A stretch of DNA of 64,000 bases from positions 1 to 64,000 of the forward strand of contig JARLHA010000046.1 in NCBI GenBank assembly GCA_031292485.1, in the 5' to 3' direction. The notes under the pieces are model-generated. The model had not been told where the DNA came from. It saw only the letters and a list, made by a program, of their open reading frames with translations, and did no database searches. This document shows positions 58,446-64,000 of this stretch, piece after piece. This DNA comes from Mucilaginibacter sp. (GTDB taxonomy: Bacteria > Bacteroidota > Bacteroidia > Sphingobacteriales > Sphingobacteriaceae). A program made the position numbers and the translations under genes. Position 1 is the stretch's first letter, and every line of letters starts with the position of its first letter.

Positions 58446-59732
58446 ATGAAACATAACATCACTCTTACTAAAAAAAGCAAATCGGTAAAAGGCACGGTAC
58501 ACCTCACCGGTTCAAAAAGTGAGTGTAACCGGGCGCTGATCATCGAAGCTTTAAGCGACGGTAAGGTAAAGGTTGAAAACATATCGGACGCGGCGGACAC
58601 AGCAACGTTGTTACAGGTTTTGGGCCATAAGTCGAAAGTCGAAAGTCAGGAAAAAAACGACTCAGGACTTGAGACTCAAGACTTAAGACTTGTAAATATC
58701 GGTCCCGCCGGTACAGCCATGCGCTTTTTAACTGCCTATTTTACTTTGCAGCAGGATGAAGTAGTTTTAACCGGGAGCGCGCGGATGAAACAGCGTCCGA
58801 TAGGGATTTTGGTGGATGCATTGCGCGAGTTGGGTGCGGAAATTGAATATGTAGAAAACGAGGGATTCCCTCCCATCAAACTGAAAGGTAGCTTAGTGCA
58901 GCTTTCTAATAAGGTCAGTATAAAAGGAAATATAAGCAGCCAGTACATCACGGCGCTTTTGCTTATAGCTGCCCGGCTGCCTTTCGGTTTAGAACTCCAT
59001 ATTGAAGGGGAACTAACTTCGCGTCCGTATGTGGAAATGACCCTGGCTATGCTGCAATCGGCAGGTATTCAGCATGCCTGGACAGATAATGTAATCAGCA
59101 TCCCTAACCAGGGATTTGCTGAAACCAGCCTGCATGTAGAACCGGATTGGAGCGCGGCGTCATACTGGTATGCCATTGCGGCACTTGCTGATGAGGCCGA
59201 GCTGTTTTTACCCGGCCTAACCCCGTATAGCTTACAGGGCGACAGTGTAATCACTGAGATCATGGCTAACTTCGGCATCACTTCGCAGTTTAAGGATGGC
59301 GGCGTATACCTGACAAAAGAAGTAAAGCCTTTTGCCCGCAAAATATTTGACTTAAAAAGCTGCCCCGACCTGGCGCAAACCATTATTGTAGTTTGTGCGG
59401 CATTAGGCCACGAGGCTACTTTTACCGGATTGGAAACCCTTAAAATAAAGGAAACCGACCGGATAAAAGCGCTACAGAATGAGCTGGCTAAAATAGGCGT
59501 TAAGCTGATAGAGAAGGGCCAGGTTTATAAACTGGATTGCAGCGAAAAACAAATACCTGAACGTATATTTGTCGACACTTACGAGGATCACCGTATGGCG
59601 ATGGCTTTTGCGCCGCTGGCTTTACTGATCTCCGAAGTAGAGATAGAAGATGCCGATGTGGTTGAAAAATCGTACCCGGCGTTTTGGAAAGATTTGGAGA
59701 AGGTGGGATTTGATTTAGTGATTAGAGGTTAG
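58446..59732 (+). CDS. aroA: EPSP synthase with an in-frame repeat insertion
   Basis: 428 residues. TGSKSECNRALII, NIGPAGTAMRFLTAYF, GNISSQYITALLL, EPDWSAASYWYA, KETDRIKALQNEL and EDHRMAMAFAP are the conserved substrate and catalytic blocks, all intact. Residues about 62-82 (58629-58692) are encoded by AAGTC-type octamers in opposed orientation, like the intergenic arrays of this genome. The insert lies in a surface loop before the GPAGT block, where related proteins are shorter, so the enzyme probably still works. Confidence 0.94.
   Translation: MKHNITLTKKSKSVKGTVHLTGSKSECNRALIIEALSDGKVKVENISDAADTATLLQVLGHKSKVESQEKNDSGLETQDLRLVNIGPAGTAMRFLTAYFTLQQDEVVLTGSARMKQRPIGILVDALRELGAEIEYVENEGFPPIKLKGSLVQLSNKVSIKGNISSQYITALLLIAARLPFGLELHIEGELTSRPYVEMTLAMLQSAGIQHAWTDNVISIPNQGFAETSLHVEPDWSAASYWYAIAALADEAELFLPGLTPYSLQGDSVITEIMANFGITSQFKDGGVYLTKEVKPFARKIFDLKSCPDLAQTIIVVCAALGHEATFTGLETLKIKETDRIKALQNELAKIGVKLIEKGQVYKLDCSEKQIPERIFVDTYEDHRMAMAFAPLALLISEVEIEDADVVEKSYPAFWKDLEKVGFDLVIRG
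58629..58692. repeat. AAGTC-octamer inverted array inside aroA
   Basis: AAGTCGAAAGTCGAAAGTC on the left is opposed by GACTTGAGACTCAAGACTTA and GACTTG on the right. It keeps the reading frame, adding about 21 codons. The same unit family is found between genes at 13525-13552. Confidence 0.85.
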
Positions 59733-59765
59733 AGATAAGAGATTAGTTTCTTAAATATTAGTATA

Positions 59766-59802
59766 CATCTGCACATTTGCATATCTGCACATTTGCACAT
59801 CA
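59766..59802 (+). repeat. TGCACATT/TGCATATC octamer array before aroC
   Basis: Four direct units (CTGCACATTTGCATATCTGC, then ACATTTGCACATC), ending eight bases before the aroC ATG at 59811. The same family is seen at 13362-13400. Confidence 0.8.
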
Positions 59803-59810
59803 AAAAACTT

Positions 59811-60908
59811 ATGGCAGGCAATTCATTCGGGCAAATATTCAGGATCACAACTTTTGGGGAATCGCATGGCGAAGCTATAGGCGTAATTATCGACGGCTGC
59901 CCTTCGCTACTGGAAGTGGACCTGGATTATATACAGGGCGAACTGGATAAACGCAAGCCCGGTCAATCCAAAATCACTACGCAACGCAAGGAAAGTGATA
60001 CGGTTAAGATACTTTCAGGGGTATTTGAAGGGAAAACTACGGGTACACCCATAGCGATGATCATCCCAAATGAGGACCAGCGCTCAAAGGACTATACCCA
60101 TAATGTTGACGTGTTCCGCCCTTCACATGCCGATTATACCTATCAAACCAAATACGGTATACGCGACCACCGCGGCGGTGGCCGGTCATCCGCAAGGGAA
60201 ACCGCAGCACGGGTTGCGGCCGGCGCTTTGGCCAAACTATTCCTAAAAACCCAGGGCATTGAAATTGTTGCCCATGTGAGCAGTGTAGGCAAGATCAATG
60301 CACCGGAAGTTGAAGTTAAAAACGCAGATCAGTTCATCGAAGAACGCGAAAAAAACATCGTCCGCTGTGCCGACCAGGTGGTAGCGGCGGAAATGATCGA
60401 GTACATCGATGGTATCCGCAAACAGGGCGATACCGTTGGCGGTAAGGTAAGCTGCCATATCATCAACTGCCCGGTCGGTTTGGGCGAACCGGTGTTTGAT
60501 AAGCTGCATGCCGATTTGGGCAAAGCAATGCTGAGTATTAACGCGGTACATGGTTTTGAATATGGTTCGGGCTTTGCTGGCAGCGAAATGCGGGGATCGG
60601 AGCACAATGATATCTTTTCAAAAAATCAATCGGGTGATATAAAGACGCTTACTAATTTCTCAGGCGGCATCCAGGGGGGCATCAGCAATGGCATGCCTGT
60701 TGAATTTAAAGTAGCCTTTAAACCGGTGGCTACCATTATGCATAACCAGGCCACTATTGACAGCGAAGGCAATGCGGCTGAAATATCAGGAAAAGGTCGT
60801 CACGATCCATGTGTTGTGCCACGAGCGGTACCTATTGTTGAGGCGATGGCAGCATTGGTTTTGGCTGATCATTGGTTGAGGAACAGGAATACGAAGCTGA
60901 CTGTTTAA
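59811..60908 (+). CDS. aroC: Chorismate synthase
   Basis: 365 residues from the ATG at 59811 (MAGNSFGQIFRITTFGESHG). The signature blocks are GESHGEAIGVIIDG, RPSHADYTYQTKYG, RGGGRSSARETAARVAAGA and GRHDPCVVPRAVPIVEAM. It converts EPSP to chorismate with FMNH2. It is the last gene of the aromatic cluster. Confidence 0.97.
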   Translation: MAGNSFGQIFRITTFGESHGEAIGVIIDGCPSLLEVDLDYIQGELDKRKPGQSKITTQRKESDTVKILSGVFEGKTTGTPIAMIIPNEDQRSKDYTHNVDVFRPSHADYTYQTKYGIRDHRGGGRSSARETAARVAAGALAKLFLKTQGIEIVAHVSSVGKINAPEVEVKNADQFIEEREKNIVRCADQVVAAEMIEYIDGIRKQGDTVGGKVSCHIINCPVGLGEPVFDKLHADLGKAMLSINAVHGFEYGSGFAGSEMRGSEHNDIFSKNQSGDIKTLTNFSGGIQGGISNGMPVEFKVAFKPVATIMHNQATIDSEGNAAEISGKGRHDPCVVPRAVPIVEAMAALVLADHWLRNRNTKLTV

Positions 60909-61142
60909 AGCAAAAGCCGCTGTGGCGAAAAGGGGCGATGCTTAATGTTTTTACCATGCGCATATCTTCACACTTGTAATCATTCATTTTTATACACCGC
61001 AAACATGTGCCCGAATTACTGAGAAATTCTCGACAGAGGCTTGGTATCCGGGCTATAGTTTTAACAACCTTATTAAAACGATGACCGGAACCGGGGTACT
61101 TACCCTGGCAAAAAATATGGATTGTTTAAGCGCCTTATTCTA

Positions 61143-62420
61143 TTATTTGAATCCCACGCTTAGCGATATAACATCCGACACCAGGCCAGTGGTTTGGGTA
61201 TAATGCCCGTACCTCACTTCCAGCTCATGTAAACCCTGTACCCCGAAAACACCATTAGGTGGCGCTACCCTGAAACCTACGCCGTAAAACTGGCTGTTAA
61301 AAGTCGCGTATTCATAGTTGCTGGTATAATATGGGCTGGACTGGCTTTGCATCTCATAGGGTGCAAAATACCTGGCCGCTGTTTGTGTATAATACCGGTA
61401 AAACGGAGAAATGGAAAAGAAAGGGGAGATTTTGTATGCAACTTCGAGGTTTGCCGTGTTTGACCTGGTTCCCCAGCTGTCTGCATAATACCGGTAAAAG
61501 GACCGCAGAATAATCTTATCACCCACGAAATAGTTGGCCCTGAAACCTAATGGTAGCTTAAAACGCGTTGAAGGTAATTTTTCTATTGCTTCATTGCCAT
61601 TTGAAAAGTAGACCCGGTGAAATGGAAGACTTAAAAAACCATTCTGGCCAACCGCATCCGCTAAAAAGGCGATCTGCAGCCGTGAATTGATGATTTGGGA
61701 ATATTCGAAAGCAGCGGAATATGTTTTCCGCGGACTGGTCCCGAAATTATCCCTGTGTCCCTCTCCGTCTCCATGTTTACCGGAAACAGGTATAACGGTG
61801 CTAAGCGGAGCTAGTTCAGAAGGATAAATCAGCGTTACATTGTCAAAATAACCCTGCAGCTTTGCACTGAATTCACCGGCCTTATTATCCGTTTTTACCG
61901 AATAATGAACGTCGGCACCAAGCGACTTATAATTGTATTCATTTGAATAATAAGCTCCCACACCAAAAGTATTGCCGGTTTTAGTGTTTTCAACCGTCCA
62001 GTCTAATGAGGGATAAACCCTTGTGCCACTTGGCCTGGATGCGCCGGTTTTTGAAACGTAGGCTTGAGATGCGGAGGTGTGCAGGTCAAATCCAAGCCCG
62101 GCTGTAAGCGTGTTTTTATGGTTTTTGCCATCTGTGTTAACGAAATTTAAAGTGATCCCATTGGCAAAGTCAGTTACTTTCTCCGTACCTATCCCGCCGG
62201 TAACAGCAGAGTGATTGCCGTTTTGCGAGTAGTAGCTGGAAACAAAATCAATTTCATCAAGCCTTAGTTTCCGTGGGTTGAATTTTGTGGAATCCTTTTT
62301 TGACGCAAGAGGCTGGCTATAGGCAGGTTTATAGGCAGCGGAATCCTGTTTGGTCTGTGCATACGCGCTCACACGGCACAGGATTGAAAATCCAATGAAG
62401 GATAGAAAGACTTTTCTCAT
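61143..62420 (-). CDS. DUF3570 outer-membrane-type protein
   Basis: 425 residues. The signal peptide ends AYAQ. The mature protein is a long beta-rich sequence with alternating aromatic/polar strands (GVGAYYSNEYNYKSLGADVH; FFSISPFYRYYTQTAARYF), consistent with a barrel, and ends LSVGFK. This fits DUF3570. In many Bacteroidota this family sits with a thioredoxin, an ApbE flavin transferase and a DUF4266 lipoprotein; only the thioredoxin is found here. Confidence 0.88.
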   Translation of the reverse strand: MRKVFLSFIGFSILCRVSAYAQTKQDSAAYKPAYSQPLASKKDSTKFNPRKLRLDEIDFVSSYYSQNGNHSAVTGGIGTEKVTDFANGITLNFVNTDGKNHKNTLTAGLGFDLHTSASQAYVSKTGASRPSGTRVYPSLDWTVENTKTGNTFGVGAYYSNEYNYKSLGADVHYSVKTDNKAGEFSAKLQGYFDNVTLIYPSELAPLSTVIPVSGKHGDGEGHRDNFGTSPRKTYSAAFEYSQIINSRLQIAFLADAVGQNGFLSLPFHRVYFSNGNEAIEKLPSTRFKLPLGFRANYFVGDKIILRSFYRYYADSWGTRSNTANLEVAYKISPFFSISPFYRYYTQTAARYFAPYEMQSQSSPYYTSNYEYATFNSQFYGVGFRVAPPNGVFGVQGLHELEVRYGHYTQTTGLVSDVISLSVGFK

Positions 62421-62475
62421 TAAACGTTAGCTTGGGATGTTAAATAGTGTCGATTGGGTTATTTATGGATAACCC

Positions 62476-62919
62476 TTACTTACTGGTTGTTGAAAATGAA
62501 GCGATTTGTCCAACAAAACTTTCAGCTGATTCATTTGGGAAGCCGTCCCAGTCCTTTAATACTTTCCCATATTCGTCCACTAAAATTGTATAAGGAAACT
62601 TACCGTCGGGGTTGTATTTATCCGCCAGTGCCTCATTTTTTTGCGTTTGCTCCTTGCTTAATTGATTTTTTTTCTGTCTTGGAAAATCGGCCCTTACTAA
62701 TACTAAGTTGTCAGCTGCGTATTTTTCAAACGCTTCATTTTCAAGGATCTCTTTGCGCTCCCGGATACAGGGTCCGCACCAGTCTGAGCCTGAAAAGCTG
62801 ATCAGAATTAGCTTATGTGACTGTTCAGCGGTCGCTTTTGCCTGATTAAAGTCGCCCAGCCAGGTAACATTTGGGGTAAACAATAGTCCTGTAAGAATGG
62901 AAAAGATCAACAGTTTCAT
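62476..62919 (-). CDS. Secreted thioredoxin-family protein
   Basis: 147 residues. A signal peptide (1-17) is followed by a thioredoxin fold with the active site SGSDWCGPCIRERKEIL (CGPC) and the cis-Pro region KFPYTILVDEYG. It probably acts in the periplasm. The DUF3570 gene starts 55 bases downstream on the same strand. Confidence 0.9.
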   Translation of the reverse strand: MKLLIFSILTGLLFTPNVTWLGDFNQAKATAEQSHKLILISFSGSDWCGPCIRERKEILENEAFEKYAADNLVLVRADFPRQKKNQLSKEQTQKNEALADKYNPDGKFPYTILVDEYGKVLKDWDGFPNESAESFVGQIASFSTTSK

Positions 62920-63397
62920 AGCTTGAAAATATTTTAGTTTTTATTTATTAATGCAATGTTACCGTGACATTCTGAGCCTAACATGAAAACAGGCTTTTTT
63001 AACCTTTTTTAACACTTGTGCAATACAGTATGTAAAAGGCGATAACATTTTTAAAACACTACAATGGACTTTATATTGTATCGTTCAACAAAAAATAAAA
63101 TCGCAAAAGGGGATATAACCAGGTCCGGGTATAACACATGTTTAATTAAATTACGATGGAGGGGGAGTAGTTGTCGTTCGGTGTGCTTATTAAAAACAAC
63201 ACCCCAGTCTCTTTATCTAAAATTCCTTCCTTTATGAAAGACCTCCCGGCTGTCGGGGGGCGGAGCGGTGGTTTCATCCGCTGACAGGTAGCCTGCCATG
63301 GTCTGTTCGTAGGCATGTTTTAAAAATGCCGATGTTTGTTTTACTTCGTATTTTAGCTGCTATATTTACGTCACCTATAAAGCAAATGATACGTAAA
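62920..63397. other. Divergent intergenic region
   Basis: About 480 bases. It includes a GC-rich stretch near 63240-63300 (CTCCCGGCTGTCGGGGGGCG) with a short possible stem, and TATATTTACG at 63361-63370 as a weak promoter for the right-end gene. No ORF seen. Confidence 0.45.
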
Positions 63398-64000
63398 ATG
63401 AAAAAGACCCTCCTGCTTGCCTTACTGATAGTTACCACCGTACTTTCCGCCCGTTCGCAAACTGCTAATTATAAAGTTTATGCCATCAGGTTTGCAAGTT
63501 CGGCGTATCCTTTTACAGTTGCCGATTGGGCCAAAGGCGGCCCTAAAACAGATAGCGTGAAAATTAATTTTATGGTTTGGCTGATCAGGGGCAACGGCCG
63601 GAATATATTGGTGGATGCCGGGTTTTTAAACGACATTGAAGATGCCGGTGATTTTAAGATCTACGGTTATACCAGGCCGGATAGCGCGCTTTTAAAACTT
63701 GCGCTGAAACCGGGTGACATTACCGACATTATCCTTAGCCATCCGCACTGGGACCATATCGACGGCGTGGGTTTATTTCCCAACGCCCATATCTGGATCC
63801 AGAAAGAAGATTTTAATTACTTTGTGAGTACCGCATGGCAAAAAGGCGAACACAACGGCGGTTTCGCAAAAAGAGATGTACGGATGATGGTCGATTTAAA
63901 TTTAGCCGGTAAAGTAACGCTGGTTAATGGTGATGACCAGGAGATCATTCCGGGCATCAAAGTATTCACCGGCTCCAGGCATACCTTTAATTCACAATAT
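63398..64000 (+). CDS. Metallo-beta-lactamase-fold hydrolase (AHL-lactonase-like), partial
   Basis: The frame is open to the window end (201 codons visible). The start at 63398 gives a signal peptide (MKKTLLLALL...ARSQ); an in-frame ATG at 63386 is also possible. The metal site SHPHWDHIDG (HxHxDH) and the upstream ILVDAGF are clear, and TGSRHTF near the edge fits the later His ligand. The layout is that of the N-acyl-homoserine lactonase branch of the superfamily. Secretion and the true substrate are unproven, and the C-terminus is outside the window. Confidence 0.85.
   Translation, partial: MKKTLLLALLIVTTVLSARSQTANYKVYAIRFASSAYPFTVADWAKGGPKTDSVKINFMVWLIRGNGRNILVDAGFLNDIEDAGDFKIYGYTRPDSALLKLALKPGDITDIILSHPHWDHIDGVGLFPNAHIWIQKEDFNYFVSTAWQKGEHNGGFAKRDVRMMVDLNLAGKVTLVNGDDQEIIPGIKVFTGSRHTFNSQY

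Overview
The window reads as the chromosome of a Bacteroidota bacterium, most likely Sphingobacteriaceae of the Mucilaginibacter/Pedobacter type. The reasons are the promoter form TAnnTTTG just upstream of many starts, A-rich rather than Shine-Dalgarno leaders, a SusC-like N-terminal carboxypeptidase-regulatory domain on the TonB receptor, DUF3347, DUF3570 and DUF4267 families, a fused DAHP synthase/chorismate mutase, a long Rho with an acidic insertion, and many intergenic inverted repeats. Species assignment is inference from gene content only.

Layout. 1-9.1 kb is accessory. It starts at tRNA-His and holds three blocks, each ending in a hairpin. Module A (295-4602) is a CNGKC mini-protein, a TonB-dependent receptor, a DJ-1/PfpI-YHS fusion lipoprotein and a Met-rich lipoprotein, probably metal-related. 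Module B (4964-7444) is a Crp-like regulator, a DUF4267 membrane protein, a cupin, a NIPSNAP protein and a cupin gene broken by a stop codon. Two DUF3347 paralogues follow. The blocks are separated by diverged ~95-bp repeats, which suggests serial insertion next to the tRNA gene. 9.1-20 kb is mostly housekeeping: a HAD phosphatase, a LOG-family protein, an MFS transporter, a glycosyltransferase, an ECF-type sigma factor, rsmG, a BlaI/M56 regulatory pair with three operators, and dprA. 20-25 kb is envelope biosynthesis: hldA, gmhA, hldC and a GT9 glycosyltransferase for ADP-heptose and LPS core, plus an outer-membrane barrel gene lying between two copies of the 3' end of the GT9 gene. 25-35 kb holds a PolX homologue with a degenerate polymerase site, an NtrC-type regulator facing a hybrid histidine kinase, sppA, folK, a free HPt protein, purS and pssA. 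35-50 kb holds rho, pyrF, an exonuclease/GIY-YIG protein, yidC-pyrG, kdsB, a deoxynucleoside kinase, trpS, two tandem plsC-type acyltransferases, gatC and a LolD-type ABC ATPase. 50-61 kb holds a tRNA(CAT), proline dehydrogenase, an S4 protein, aroB and the aromatic cluster pheA-aroF/CM-aroA-aroC. The window ends with DUF3570 and thioredoxin genes and a partial metallo-beta-lactamase-fold gene.

The strongest single discovery candidate lies upstream of pheA. A 21-codon leader ORF has nine Phe/Tyr codons, eight of them in a nine-codon run. Its last codons overlap an RNA segment that can pair with the left arm of an intrinsic terminator just before pheA. This is the layout of a ribosome-mediated attenuator for aromatic amino acids, here in a compact three-segment form.

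A second theme runs through the whole window. Many intergenic gaps hold arrays of a locus-specific ~8-bp unit, often as two opposed arms, and one such array sits in frame inside aroA. Larger palindromic repeats lie at 18.6, 20.0, 48.1 and 58.4 kb. No CRISPR array, rRNA operon or intact insertion sequence was seen.
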